Assembly: GCA_902464615.1 (NCBI GenBank) | Contig: CABQKA010000011.1 | Coordinates: 1-44,438 of the forward strand | Direction: 5' to 3' | DNA length: 44,438 nucleotides | Origin: an uncultured Prevotella sp. | Lineage (GTDB): Bacteria > Bacteroidota > Bacteroidia > Bacteroidales > Bacteroidaceae | In this document: in pieces, positions 1-8,762 of the stretch | Layout of the letters: every line of letters begins with the position of its first letter | Position numbering within the stretch: position 1 is the first letter of the stretch | Position numbers and translations under genes: made by a program | Notes under the pieces: model-generated | The model's database searches: none | What the model saw: only the letters and a program-made list of their open reading frames with translations | Told to the model about the DNA's origin: nothing

Positions 1-505
1 AGTACTAACTTCCATACACACAAACCAAACTTTTAAACAACTTTTTTTGAAAAAAATATCGGGAGAAAATCACGAAATAAGTTGAACAGACTGAAAAACA
101 ATCGGATACTTCTGCATTCCGCAGGACGAAAAAAATGGCGATGGGCTGCGGGACTTCGCGCCAAATGGAGATGTTTCGGAAAAGCAAAGCACAATTTTAT
201 ATAAGTCCCATAAAGAAAATGGGGAGAAAGCAAGCCGCAAATCGCCACTTATCCGTACCTTTACCCTCATAAACCTGCGGACGCCACTTTACTCTTCTTC
301 CCACAAGCGGAAAGAGAAGGGCCGATCTGATAAACAGTTCCGGGACAGGCTTCCATGCCGGAATGACAAGCCTTAGCCCAGAAAATACGGGCCTTAGCCC
401 AGGAATGACGGGCCTTAGCCCCGGAGGCGGGAAGAGCAAGCTACGGTGTCGGCGACCGGCCGAATTGCTCCGATTATTACTGAAAATCCATCTTTACATT
501 CTCCT
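1..505. other. Gene-free left end of window
   Basis: I see no convincing gene in this stretch. The first ~200 bases are AT-rich, and the short open frames there lack any recognisable protein motif. The right part (about 364-430) holds a cluster of the short GGCCTTAGCC-type repeats described separately. The stretch probably carries the regulatory region of the M28 peptidase gene that starts at 506, but I could not find an exact TAnnTTTG promoter box close to that gene. Confidence 0.6.
364..430. repeat. Intergenic short-repeat cluster A (3 units)
   Basis: Three units sharing the core CCTTAGCCC lie about 22 bases apart: AAGCCTTAGCCCA, CGGGCCTTAGCCCA and CGGGCCTTAGCCCCGG. The same core recurs in five other non-coding places in this window. 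The cluster sits just upstream of the M28 peptidase gene. Function is unknown. Confidence 0.8.
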
Positions 506-1510
506 ATGAAGAAAACGGCATTATTAACAGGACTACTCCTACTGGCCAGCCCGGCGCTGCAAGCAGACGATGCTCTGGAAAAAGGGCTGGCCTCCATCAA
601 CCGCGCCACAGCCGAGGCCCACATCGGCTTTTTGGCCAGCGACGAACTGAAAGGGCGCGAAGCGGGCTGGCCCGGGGGCCGCATCGCCGGGAATTACATC
701 GTGGCCACGCTCCAATCGTTGGGCATACGTCCGTTCCTTGCCACATACATCCAGCCATTCGACGCCGTGCATGCCGAAAGGCAAATGCGCGGCAAACGCT
801 GGGAGGTACACCCGGACTCCATTGCCCGCCTGCAAAACGCGGTCCACGAACGGCTGCACTTGCGCAACATCCTGGGCATGATACCCGGAAAGCGGGGCGA
901 CGAGGCGGTCATCGTCGGCGCACACTACGATCACATCGGTTACGACCCGATGCTGGAAGGCGACGCCATATATAACGGTGCCGACGACAACGCGTCGGGC
1001 GTATCGGCCGTGCTGCAAATAGCACGGGCCTTCGCGGCGAGCGGCAAACAGCCGGAGCGCACCGTGGTATTCGCCTTTTGGGACGGAGAAGAAAAAGGCC
1101 TGCTCGGCTCGCGGGCCTTCGCCCAAACATACCCGCACATGGAGCAGATAAAAGCATACTTGAACTTCGACATGATAGGGCGCAACCACGACGAAACGCA
1201 GCCCCAGCACGTTGTCTACTTCTACACCGCCGCACACCCGGTCTTCGAGCAATGGCTACGCGACGCCATCGACACATACGGCCTGGGACTGCAACCGGAC
1301 TACCGGGCCTGGGACAACCCGGTGGGCGGCAGCGACAACGGGACCTTCGCCCAACTGGGCATCCCCATCATCTGGTACCATACGGACGGGCACCCGGACT
1401 ACCACATGCCGGGCGACCACGCCGAACGCATCAACTGGGAGAAAGTGACCGACATCACAAAAGCCGCCTTTCTCAACGTATGGAACCTGGCCAACGAAAA
1501 AGATTTCTGA
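506..1510 (+). CDS. Secreted M28-family zinc peptidase
   Basis: 334 residues, predicted exported metallo-aminopeptidase of family M28. The start at 506 is chosen because it opens a clear signal peptide (MKKTALLTGLLLLASPALQA, then DD); an in-frame start further upstream at 446 would bury it. The family's five zinc ligands are visible in order: His and Asp of GAHYDHIG, Asp of NGADDNASG, the Glu pair of FWDGEEKG, Asp of NFDMIGR, and the late His of YHMPGDHAERI. Known family members bind two zinc ions and remove N-terminal residues from peptides. The gene stands alone, followed by the tmRNA gene. Substrate preference cannot be told from sequence. An intact active site makes the family call safe. 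Confidence 0.93.
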   Translation: MKKTALLTGLLLLASPALQADDALEKGLASINRATAEAHIGFLASDELKGREAGWPGGRIAGNYIVATLQSLGIRPFLATYIQPFDAVHAERQMRGKRWEVHPDSIARLQNAVHERLHLRNILGMIPGKRGDEAVIVGAHYDHIGYDPMLEGDAIYNGADDNASGVSAVLQIARAFAASGKQPERTVVFAFWDGEEKGLLGSRAFAQTYPHMEQIKAYLNFDMIGRNHDETQPQHVVYFYTAAHPVFEQWLRDAIDTYGLGLQPDYRAWDNPVGGSDNGTFAQLGIPIIWYHTDGHPDYHMPGDHAERINWEKVTDITKAAFLNVWNLANEKDF

Positions 1511-1709
1511 CCCGGCCATTGCCTCAAACAAAATCTTCCGGAACGGGACAAATCATAGGCCCAAGAAAAGAAGGTCTCCTTAATTATATAGGATAAACAC
1601 GGGAAAGGTCCGTGCTCCTACAGCCGCCCTGCCCCCTCCGCGCAGACGGCAGGCCATGCCTACGGCCGCCCACCGGCAACAGAGGGGATGTAAGAAAAAC
1701 GTCCCAAAA

Positions 1710-1741
1710 TTTGGCGCGTTGAAGAAAACGGGCTAATTTTG
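1710..1741 (+). promoter_or_regulatory. Bacteroidetes-type promoter of ssrA
   Basis: A -33 box TTTG (1710-1713) and an exact -7 box TAATTTTG (1734-1741) are separated by 20 nt. The predicted start falls a few bases before the mature tmRNA 5' end at 1752. Confidence 0.8.
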
Positions 1742-1751
1742 CAGGACGTTC

Positions 1752-2149
1752 GGGCCTGACTGGATTTGACTGCAGGCCAAAGTGGTACGTAAGCATGCAG
1801 TGCGGACGGAAGCGGGCACTCAAAACTCGGCTTTCAAAAATTTAATTGGCGAAAATAATTACGCTCTCGCTGCCTGATTGAAGCATAGTAGGTCAGCTTA
1901 ATTCCGGCTAAAGGTTGCTGGAACGAGACATCGCCCAAGAGCAGTTTTTCCGAAGCGTCTTGATACGGCGGTGCAGTCAACTCGGAAATAGCCGCAGGCG
2001 GCCTCGCGTCGACGGTGAAGTTTTTCAGAGGCTAAGGTGCCGGCCGGTAGTTTGGGTCTTGCCGGCGCTCGAAAATCCAAGCCAAAATAAGCATGTAGAA
2101 AGCGTAGTGCTTTCCTGTTAGGACGAGGGTTCAATCCCCTCCAGGTCCA
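1752..2149 (+). ncRNA. ssrA: tmRNA (ssrA)
   Basis: Transfer-messenger RNA of about 398 nt that rescues stalled ribosomes and tags the nascent chain. The 5' end GGGCCTG pairs with CAGGTCC at the 3' end to form the 7-bp tRNA-like acceptor stem, and a T-arm (GGGTTCAATCCC) precedes it. The tag frame runs 1848-1877 and encodes GENNYALAA followed by TGA, typical of Bacteroidetes tmRNA tags. The discriminator A is at 2149. CCA is not encoded, so it is presumably added post-transcriptionally. The 3' end is a plausible integration site for mobile elements, and CRISPR spacer 19 shares 18 nt with it. A short open frame inside this gene (1915-2121) is spurious. Confidence 0.95.
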
Positions 2150-2181
2150 CTTTTCGCGGCCCCGTGCGGGCAGCGGCAGTC

Positions 2182-2226
2182 ATAATCGCCGTGCAATCAG
2201 CTCATTAAGCATTGCACGGCGATTAT
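2182..2226 (+). terminator. Strong hairpin downstream of ssrA
   Basis: A perfect 16-bp stem (2182-2197 with 2211-2226) with a 13-nt loop lies 32 bases after the tmRNA. The T-tract is poor (TATT), so it may be a 3'-processing barrier as much as an intrinsic terminator. Confidence 0.7.
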
Positions 2227-2419
2227 TATTAACCGTCCAAGGCCTTATTGCCCCGCAGCCAATCACTAACATTACCGCATAATTCATCACGACGCCGGTC
2301 CGCCAGCAATGCCCCGGCGCGGAAGCGACATACAGGCAGACACTCCGAAAACAGCCCCTTCCGGCGCAACCGTACTAAAAAGGCAGGCTTCAAGCCGCAC
2401 GTTTGCCATAATTTTTTAC

Positions 2420-2427
2420 TAACTTTG
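2420..2427 (+). promoter_or_regulatory. -7 box TAACTTTG right at the asparaginase start
   Basis: An exact TAnnTTTG box ends four bases before the ATG at 2432. If used, transcription would begin at or almost at the start codon, giving a leaderless or near-leaderless mRNA. The only TTTG upstream (2402-2405) is 14 nt away, shorter than the usual ~20. Confidence 0.5.
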
Positions 2428-2431
2428 CATT

Positions 2432-3475
2432 ATGGATGCTCCAAAACCTCCCATACTTATCATTTATACGGGCGGCACCATCGGAATGATAGAAAATCCT
2501 GAGACCGGTGCGCTCGAGAACTTTGACTTTGAACATTTCCGCCATCTTGTCCCGGAGCTCAAACGGTTTGCCTTCCATATCGACGCCATTACGTTCTGCC
2601 CTCCTATTGACTCGAGCGACATGGAACCGAAATATTGGATAAAGATAGCGGAAATCATCCGGGACAATTACGAGAAATACGGAGGCTTCGTCGTCCTGCA
2701 CGGAACAGATACCATGGCCTACACCGCATCTGCCCTGAGTTTCATGCTGGAAAACTTGGGCAAACCGGTCATCATTACCGGCTCGCAGCTCCCGATAGGC
2801 CAGTTGCGCACAGACGGCAAGGAGAACCTGCTGACCAGTATCGAGATAGCCGCGGACCGGGACCCGCAAGGCCGCCCCATGGTCCCGGAAGTCTGCATAT
2901 TCTTTGAGAACCGTCTCATGCGCGGCAACCGTACGACCAAAATAAATTCAGAGGGCTTCAACGCATTCCGTTCGTTCAACCTCCCGCCGTTAGCCAGCGC
3001 TGGAATACACATCAAGTATGCAACCCACCTGATTCGTTACCCGGAGCCGGCCAAACCGTTTCACACCCACTTTCTGCTCGACACGAGCGTCATTATCCTC
3101 ACTCTATTTCCTGGCATCAGACGAGAATTCGTAGAGACCATTCTCCATATCAACGGGCTGAAAGCCGTTATCCTGAAAACTTACGGCTCGGGCAATGCGC
3201 CGCAGAAACCGTGGCTCATAGAGAAACTTCGGGAGCTGGACCGCCGGGGCATTATCCTCGTAAACATTACGCAGTGCTCCGAAGGAACGGTAGAGATGCA
3301 CCGTTACGGCACAGGGCTGCAATTGCTTCAGGCCGGCGTAATCAACGGCTACGACGGTACGATGGAAAGCGTCGTGACCAAACTTATGTTTCTGCTCGGG
3401 CACGATTACTCCAAATCCCGCATCATAGAACTGATGAACACCAGCATAGCGGGCGAGATTACTGTGACCCCATGA
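2432..3475 (+). CDS. ansA: L-asparaginase, type I (cytoplasmic)
   Basis: 347 residues, no signal peptide. It hydrolyses L-asparagine to aspartate and ammonia. The N-terminal threonine motif is seen in IYTGGTIGM (about residues 11-19) and the second active-site motif in VLHGTDTMAYTA. Both are hallmarks of the asparaginase family, and the length fits type I enzymes. A later start would lose the first motif, so 2432 is secure despite the almost absent 5' leader. The stop overlaps the start of the next gene (ATGA at 3472-3475), so the gene appears translationally coupled to a periplasmic binding protein and a permease, an unusual partner set for an asparaginase. Confidence 0.93.
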   Translation: MDAPKPPILIIYTGGTIGMIENPETGALENFDFEHFRHLVPELKRFAFHIDAITFCPPIDSSDMEPKYWIKIAEIIRDNYEKYGGFVVLHGTDTMAYTASALSFMLENLGKPVIITGSQLPIGQLRTDGKENLLTSIEIAADRDPQGRPMVPEVCIFFENRLMRGNRTTKINSEGFNAFRSFNLPPLASAGIHIKYATHLIRYPEPAKPFHTHFLLDTSVIILTLFPGIRREFVETILHINGLKAVILKTYGSGNAPQKPWLIEKLRELDRRGIILVNITQCSEGTVEMHRYGTGLQLLQAGVINGYDGTMESVVTKLMFLLGHDYSKSRIIELMNTSIAGEITVTP

Positions 3476-4653
3476 AAAGCGCCCACGTCCCCTATAAGAC
3501 ATCCTACGGCATGCTGCATGCTTGCATGCTGCTCCTTTGCTCCTTGGCTTTGACTGCTTGCCGCCCGGATTCCCCTACTGCGGCTGCAAATGAAGACAGG
3601 GCGGCGCTTTTACGCATTGAGGAGCGGGACAGCTTCATTCGCGTAGAAGTGCTTGACGCCTGGCACACGGGGCAGACACTCAGGACCTATCTGCTTGTCC
3701 CGCGGGAGAAGGCGTTGCCCAGCCGCTTGCCTGCCGGCCAAATCGTACGCACGCCCTTGCAGCGTGCCGTCTGCTTTTCGTCTGTCCACGCCGCGCTGCT
3801 TTATGAATTAGGCTGTCCGTCGCAAATCGCAGGACTGGCCGACGTGCCTTACGTCCAGCAACAGGAGATACGGCGCGACATCGCCGAAGGAAAGTTGTCA
3901 GACGTAGGCTCCTCCATCCGGCCGGAAACGGAACGGATAGCCGGCCTCCACCCGGACGCCCTGCTCGTATCTTCCATAGAAAACGACGGTCACGGCCAGT
4001 TGCAGCAGTTGGGCATACCCGTCATAGAGTGCGCCGACTACATGGAGCACTCCGCCTTAGGCCGCGCCGAATGGATGCGCTTCTTCGGCTTGCTTTTCGG
4101 CCGCGGTGAGCAAGCTGACTCCCTGTTCCGCGCCGTTTCCTCGCGCTACGACAGCCTACGTTCCTTACCCCTAAACACGGCAAACCGCCCCACCTTGCTC
4201 TGCGACGTGAAGCAAGGCGGCACGTGGTATGTCCCGGGCGGGAAAAGCTACCTCGGCCGCATATACGCTGACGCCGGGGCAAACTATCTCTTTGCCGACC
4301 AGGAAGTAAGCGGTTCGGCTGCACTCTCGCCCGAAGCGGTGTTCGCCCGAGGCCGCCAGGCCGACGTCTGGCTCGTGAAATACGGGGCGGCGCAAGACCT
4401 GACCTACGAGCAAATGGCTGCCGACGACCCCATTTACCGACAGTTCGACGCATGGCGTCAAAGACACATCTACGGCTGCAACACCTATAAGTCCGCTTTC
4501 TATGAAGAAGTGCCCTTCCACCCGGACCTGCTGTTGCGCGACCTCATCCACATTTTCCACCCCGAATTATTACCCGGCTACCGTCCCCGCTACTTCACCC
4601 CGCTTCACTCCCGGCCGGCAGTACGGCCGGCCGCTCCAAAACCTGTCTTATGA
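3472..4653 (+). CDS. BtuF/FecB-like ABC substrate-binding lipoprotein
   Basis: 393 residues. A lipoprotein signal with lipobox LTAC (LLLCSLALTAC) follows a short N-terminal extension; a second in-frame ATG at 3511 may be the true start. The body shows features of the class III periplasmic binding proteins that serve vitamin B12, haem and siderophore importers, such as PLQRAVCFSSVHAALLYELG and IAGLHPDALLVSS. It overlaps the asparaginase gene by four bases and the permease gene by four bases, so the three are almost certainly one operon. The ligand (cobalamin, haem or siderophore) cannot be decided from sequence. Confidence 0.85.
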   Translation: MKSAHVPYKTSYGMLHACMLLLCSLALTACRPDSPTAAANEDRAALLRIEERDSFIRVEVLDAWHTGQTLRTYLLVPREKALPSRLPAGQIVRTPLQRAVCFSSVHAALLYELGCPSQIAGLADVPYVQQQEIRRDIAEGKLSDVGSSIRPETERIAGLHPDALLVSSIENDGHGQLQQLGIPVIECADYMEHSALGRAEWMRFFGLLFGRGEQADSLFRAVSSRYDSLRSLPLNTANRPTLLCDVKQGGTWYVPGGKSYLGRIYADAGANYLFADQEVSGSAALSPEAVFARGRQADVWLVKYGAAQDLTYEQMAADDPIYRQFDAWRQRHIYGCNTYKSAFYEEVPFHPDLLLRDLIHIFHPELLPGYRPRYFTPLHSRPAVRPAAPKPVL

Positions 4654-5654
4654 AAGGTGCGTCTGCCATTAGCCTGCTGATTCTGCTGCTGCTGTGCGCC
4701 GCCTCTCTGCTTTGGGGCAGCGTCCGTATTCCTTTGACCGACATCTGGGAAGTGCTCGCGGGAGGCACTCCGCCCGACGACACAGCCGCATACATTGTCC
4801 TTCAGGTGCGCCTGCCGCAAGCGCTGACCGCACTGCTTTCCGGAGCGGCGCTTGCGGCAGGCGGCCTGGCCATGCAGACGCTTTTCTCCAATCCGCTGGC
4901 CGACCCTTCGCTGCTCGGCATCAACTCCGGCGCCAGTCTTGGGGCGGCCACGGCCATGCTTGCCTGGGGCGGTTCGCTCACTGTCACGGGACTGAGCATG
5001 ACCGGCCATTTGCTCACCGTCACGGCGGCTTTTCTCGGGGCCGCGGGGGTTATCCTGCTGCTCATGTTCTGCTCCGCCACGCTCCGGGGCAACTTACACC
5101 TGCTCGTTGCCGGTGTAATGATCAGCTTTGCCATTTCCTCCGTCGTTTCCATTCTTTATTACTTCGCCACGGCCCAAGGCGTGCAGCACTACGTCGTCTG
5201 GGGGTTGGGCGACTTCTCCGGCATCCCTCTCCGCTCGCTGCCGGCCTACGCCTTATTGCTGTCGGCCGGCCTGCTGCCTGTCGCGTTGCTGACGAAATCG
5301 CTCAACGCATTGTTATTAGGCGAAGAATACGCCCGCAACCTCGGCATCCGCGTCCGAGCCACGCGCAACGTGCTCCTCCTGGCCACCGGCTTGCTTTCCG
5401 CGGCCGTCACAGCCACATGCGGGCCCATTGCCTTCATCGGGCTGGCTGCCCCCCATGCTGCCAGACTGGCCACACGCTCGGCCGACCACCGCCGGCTGTT
5501 ACCGGCCAGCCTGCTTTGGGGCGCGAACCTGGCCCTGCTGGCCCTCTTGGCCTCGCGCCTGCCGGACGGCGGGCTTCTGCCGCTCAACGCCGTCACTCCG
5601 CTCTTCGGCGTGCCCCTTATGTTCTACCTCCTCTTCCGGCGGCGGCGCGCCTGA
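4650..5654 (+). CDS. FecCD/BtuC-family ABC permease
   Basis: 334 residues, polytopic. It contains family signatures such as VRLPQALTALLSGAALAAGGLAMQTLFSNPLADPSLLGI and a late CGPIAFIGLAAPHAAR segment, and so belongs to the permeases of B12, haem or iron-siderophore importers. It begins in the ATGA that ends the binding-protein gene. The expected ATPase gene (BtuD/FepC type) is not present; the next gene, after about 250 bases, is a peptidase. The transporter must borrow an ATPase encoded elsewhere, or the operon has lost it. Confidence 0.9.
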   Translation: MKGASAISLLILLLLCAASLLWGSVRIPLTDIWEVLAGGTPPDDTAAYIVLQVRLPQALTALLSGAALAAGGLAMQTLFSNPLADPSLLGINSGASLGAATAMLAWGGSLTVTGLSMTGHLLTVTAAFLGAAGVILLLMFCSATLRGNLHLLVAGVMISFAISSVVSILYYFATAQGVQHYVVWGLGDFSGIPLRSLPAYALLLSAGLLPVALLTKSLNALLLGEEYARNLGIRVRATRNVLLLATGLLSAAVTATCGPIAFIGLAAPHAARLATRSADHRRLLPASLLWGANLALLALLASRLPDGGLLPLNAVTPLFGVPLMFYLLFRRRRA

Positions 5655-5758
5655 GCCCGGTGCGCCTTCCCGGCCTTTCGCTGCCGGCGCGCACGGAACG
5701 AAAGGACGTACCGGCGAAAATAAGCACAGCCCATCCGCTACCGTTTCTTTTTTTTCTA

Positions 5759-5766
5759 TAAATTTG
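5759..5766 (+). promoter_or_regulatory. Candidate promoter of the S41 peptidase gene
   Basis: An exact -7 box TAAATTTG. It would give a 5' leader of about 135 nt containing repeat cluster B in full. Confidence 0.5.
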
Positions 5767-5796
5767 CCGCTGTACACGGAGACAGGCCCTCCCCGC

Positions 5797-5876
5797 CCGG
5801 GGCTACTTCCCGTAAAGACGCGCCTTAGCCCCGTAGGAGCGGGCCTTAGCCTTGTCAAAACGGGGCTACTCCCCAT
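5797..5876. repeat. Intergenic short-repeat cluster B (4 units)
   Basis: Units GGGGCTACTTCCCG, CGCCTTAGCCCCG, CGGGCCTTAGCCTTG and CGGGGCTACTCCCC are spaced by about 20-25 bases, some in inverse orientation. Bases 5823-5834 (CCTTAGCCCCGT) equal the 12-nt seed of CRISPR spacer 16. Confidence 0.8.
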
Positions 5877-5904
5877 ATTTCATTCCATTAACCGTTTCTG
5901 TATC

Positions 5905-7368
5905 ATGAAAAAACTTCTGCTTTCGCTACTGCTGCCCGCCGCCATCGGCTGCGGTCCGGCGGCCACAGTGTCCGCCCAGCCGGCCTTCAACGACGGGAAA
6001 ACGCCGGCGCTCAACCAGGCCCGACTGCCCCGTCCCTATACGACGGAAGAAAAACTCTACGCCCTTTCCAAGTTCTGGATGGAAGCGCGGCGCAACTTCG
6101 TTTACATGGACCAGTTCGGCACGGCCCGCTGGGACTCGCTCTACCGCTCCCTTCTCCAGCCTGCGCTGCAAACCCGCACGGACAATGAGTTCCTGCACCT
6201 GATGAGCCGCTTTTGCGCCGCACTGAAGGACGGACACACGTATCTCAACATACAGAGCTACCGCTACGAACCCTTCTCCACGAACACCTATTTCAGTGGC
6301 GGATGGGGCGTGGAGACGTTCTGCGTAGGCCGCCATGTCTACGTCACCGGCATTGCCCGCGCGAAGCGCGACACCGTCCCCCTCGCCTCCGAAATCATAG
6401 CCATCGACGGGAAGGACATCCAGGAATGTATTGCCGAAGAGATGGCCGAAACGTTTGCCTCGACCGACGAGGTGCGCTATGCCTCCGCGGCCGAAAGCCT
6501 GCTCTGCCACGAGCGTTATGCCAGCCACGTGGTCCGTTTCCGCCGGCCGGACGGCTCCACGGTCGACGTCACGCTGCGCAACGAATATCTCAGCGAGTAC
6601 AAGGACATGCAGTGGGACCGCCTGCCCGGCGTGCCCTGCAACTGGGAGCATTCGCGCTTCGCCCTGGAATGGCTGCGGGGCGACGTCGCTTACCTGAAAG
6701 TGGGCTCGTTCATGGGCAACGACCTGCTGGACCTGCTCGAAGCCGAAATGCCGGAACTGCAGCAGCGCGCCAAGGGCGTCATCATTGACCTGCGCAATAA
6801 CGGCGGAGGCAACAGCGGCATTTCCTCCCGTTTCATCAGCCACTTCCTGCCCGGCGACACACTTTGCGACCAGGAGTGGAGTACGCGCACCTACAACGCG
6901 GCCTATGCCGCATGGGGCGCCCAGCTTCAGCCGTCCGACACCGTGGGCAACCCGACATACCGCAAGTATTACCAGAACTTCCTCAACCAGGCGATGAGCG
7001 AGCCCAAGACATTCTGGAAGATATTCCCGGCAGACCGCACACGCGTGGTCGTGCCCACCGTCATCCTCTTCAACCGCTTCACGGCCTCGGCCTGCGAGAA
7101 CCTCCTCGTCATGGCCGACGACCAGCCCAACATTACGTTCATCGGCCAGCCTACCAACGGCAGCACGGGCCAGCCCTACATAGTGCAGCTCCTGCCCGAC
7201 CTTCAGTGTGCCATCTGTACGAAGAAGGACACGTATCCCGGCGGCCGCACGTTCGTGGGCAAAGGCATCCAGCCGGACATCTACGTCCCGCTCGAGTTGA
7301 AAGACCTGACGGAGAAGGAAGACCGCGTGCTCCAGACCGCCGTCCGCTTCCTCAAAAAACAGCGATAA
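5905..7368 (+). CDS. Secreted S41-family serine peptidase
   Basis: 487 residues with a signal peptide starting MKKLLLSLLLPAAIGCG. The start at 5905 is set by this signal, and in-frame sequence upstream runs through the preceding permease. A helical N-terminal part is followed by a PDZ-like segment (EIIAIDGKDIQECI) and the S41 core with VIIDLRNNGGGNSG. The likely nucleophile is Ser395 in FTASACENL. The Lys-containing FGKG motif of C-terminal processing proteases is replaced by PTNGSTGQP, as in tricorn-like S41 members. It is probably a periplasmic or surface protease of unknown substrate. It is transcribed alone and followed by two strong hairpins. Confidence 0.88.
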   Translation: MKKLLLSLLLPAAIGCGPAATVSAQPAFNDGKTPALNQARLPRPYTTEEKLYALSKFWMEARRNFVYMDQFGTARWDSLYRSLLQPALQTRTDNEFLHLMSRFCAALKDGHTYLNIQSYRYEPFSTNTYFSGGWGVETFCVGRHVYVTGIARAKRDTVPLASEIIAIDGKDIQECIAEEMAETFASTDEVRYASAAESLLCHERYASHVVRFRRPDGSTVDVTLRNEYLSEYKDMQWDRLPGVPCNWEHSRFALEWLRGDVAYLKVGSFMGNDLLDLLEAEMPELQQRAKGVIIDLRNNGGGNSGISSRFISHFLPGDTLCDQEWSTRTYNAAYAAWGAQLQPSDTVGNPTYRKYYQNFLNQAMSEPKTFWKIFPADRTRVVVPTVILFNRFTASACENLLVMADDQPNITFIGQPTNGSTGQPYIVQLLPDLQCAICTKKDTYPGGRTFVGKGIQPDIYVPLELKDLTEKEDRVLQTAVRFLKKQR

Positions 7369-7480
7369 GGCGCGCTCCCCCTTTCGCCGGTCCCCGCGCA
7401 TGGTCCGCCGGGAACTATGCCGCCGGACCTCCTGACCGATGGAGCCGGCAATCGGGCAGGAACGCAGCCTCCGCATCCGC

Positions 7481-7514
7481 AGCGTGGCCGGCACCTCCCG
7501 GCGCCGGCCACGCT
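7481..7514. terminator. 12-bp GC-rich hairpin
   Basis: Stem 7481-7492 with 7503-7514, perfect 12 bp, loop 10 nt. It lies between the convergent S41 peptidase and tatC genes and has no long T-tract. Confidence 0.6.
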
Positions 7515-7526
7515 GATTACCGTAAA

Positions 7527-7550
7527 GTGTCTGCCAGACTTGGCAGACAC
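7527..7550. terminator. 10-bp hairpin between convergent genes
   Basis: Perfect 10-bp stem GTGTCTGCCA / TGGCAGACAC with a 4-nt loop GACT. It could stop transcription from either side. Confidence 0.6.
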
Positions 7551-7601
7551 CCCATATCATCTCAGTAGCGCATCTCCGCTTTAACAGTCCGCCCCTGCCG
7601 G

Positions 7602-8471
7602 TCAGCCGGCCGGGGTGGATTTTTCATCGCCATGCGTTTCCTTTCGTTCGGCGCGCTTCACGACGAATATGCCCGCCTCATAGAGCAGCCACATGGGCAG
7701 CGACACGAGCAGCAGTGTGAAGATGTCGCTTGTCGGCGTGATGATGGCTCCCACGACAAGCACGGCTACGAACGCGTGCCGCCGCGTGCGGCGCATCACG
7801 TCCGCCTTCAGTACCCCCAAACGCGCCAACATCCAGCAGACCACGGGGATTTCAAACACCAGGCCCAGCATGAAGCTCAGCGTCAGCAGGGTGTTCATGT
7901 ACGAATCGAGCGATACCATGTTCACGACATCGGCGCTTACCTGATACGTCCCCAAAAAGCGGAACGTCAAAGGAAATACGAGGAAATAGCTCAGCAATAC
8001 TCCGAGAAGGAAGAGCACATAGCCCCATCCCGTACAACGCAAGGCGTAACGCCGCTCGGTGTCGTAGAGTGCCGGCTGCACAAAGCGGAACAGTTGCACC
8101 ACGGCATACGGCGAAGCCACAAGCAGGCCGGCCCCGATGGCCGCCTTGGTATGGACGACAAACTGCTGGGCCAGCTGCGTATTGATCAGTTCCACATGGA
8201 AATGCACCGGTTCGCTGTCCGGCAGGATGCGCTGCTGCACCATGTCCAACACCCGGTAAAGGACGAAATCGTCGCGGCTGGGCGCCAGCACGACGGAAAA
8301 GAGCAGATCCTTGCAGCAGAAAGCCACGACGGCTATGCCCACCACGGCCACGGCCACCCGCAGCAGCACGCCGCGTAAGGCCTCCAGGTGATCCCAAAAG
8401 CTCATTGTGGCTTCCGCCTCCGGATTTGCCCCCCGGTCCGGCGCGGCGGGGTCATTCCTGCGTTGGGACAT
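7602..8471 (-). CDS. tatC: Sec-independent translocase subunit TatC
   Basis: 289 residues from the ATG at 8471; an alternative start at 8405 gives 267 residues opening MSFWDHLEALRG. TatC is the multi-span receptor that binds twin-arginine signal peptides in the inner membrane. The conserved N-terminal FWDHLEALR motif, the long periplasmic loop and about six hydrophobic segments (for example the ending FTLLLVSLPMWLLYEAGIFVV) fit the family. The longer start overlaps the end of tatA by 20 bases. No tatB is present, as is usual in Bacteroidetes. It is the last gene of a minus-strand run whose first two members carry twin-arginine motifs. Confidence 0.93.
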   Translation of the reverse strand: MSQRRNDPAAPDRGANPEAEATMSFWDHLEALRGVLLRVAVAVVGIAVVAFCCKDLLFSVVLAPSRDDFVLYRVLDMVQQRILPDSEPVHFHVELINTQLAQQFVVHTKAAIGAGLLVASPYAVVQLFRFVQPALYDTERRYALRCTGWGYVLFLLGVLLSYFLVFPLTFRFLGTYQVSADVVNMVSLDSYMNTLLTLSFMLGLVFEIPVVCWMLARLGVLKADVMRRTRRHAFVAVLVVGAIITPTSDIFTLLLVSLPMWLLYEAGIFVVKRAERKETHGDEKSTPAG

Positions 8472-8664
8472 TTTCCTTCTTGCTCTCCTCTTTAGCCGAA
8501 GTGGCGTCTTTCTTCGTGTCGTCGGCAATGCCGTTCATCCCGTCACGGAAGCTGCGCACACCGCGCCCCAGACCCTTCATCAGTTCCGGTATCTTGCGAC
8601 CGCCGAAAAAGAGGAGCACAATCAATACGATAAAAATAATCTCGGGAGTTCCTATTCCGAACAT
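8452..8664 (-). CDS. tatA: Twin-arginine translocase subunit TatA
   Basis: 70 residues: a short N-terminal membrane helix (IIFIVLIVLLFFG), the hinge GGRKIPEL, an amphipathic helix (MKGLGRGVRSFRDGMNG) and a charged tail. These are the defining parts of TatA, which forms the translocation pore with TatC. It directly precedes and overlaps or nearly abuts tatC. Confidence 0.95.
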   Translation of the reverse strand: MFGIGTPEIIFIVLIVLLFFGGRKIPELMKGLGRGVRSFRDGMNGIADDTKKDATSAKEESKKENVPTQE

Positions 8665-8762
8665 AAGCTGTTATCTGTTTAAAAAGAATGGTAATAGCTT
8701 CCTTATGCCGCCGCCACGGCAGACCTGCCGTTTCCACAGGCTGCAGGGGCGGCGACGCTCTC

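Noticed and set aside
1915..2121. A 68-codon open frame
   Set aside because: It lies entirely inside the tmRNA.
5926..7560. A 544-codon minus-strand open frame
   Set aside because: It is the antisense shadow of the S41 peptidase gene, which has a signal peptide and conserved motifs. High GC content keeps opposite frames open.
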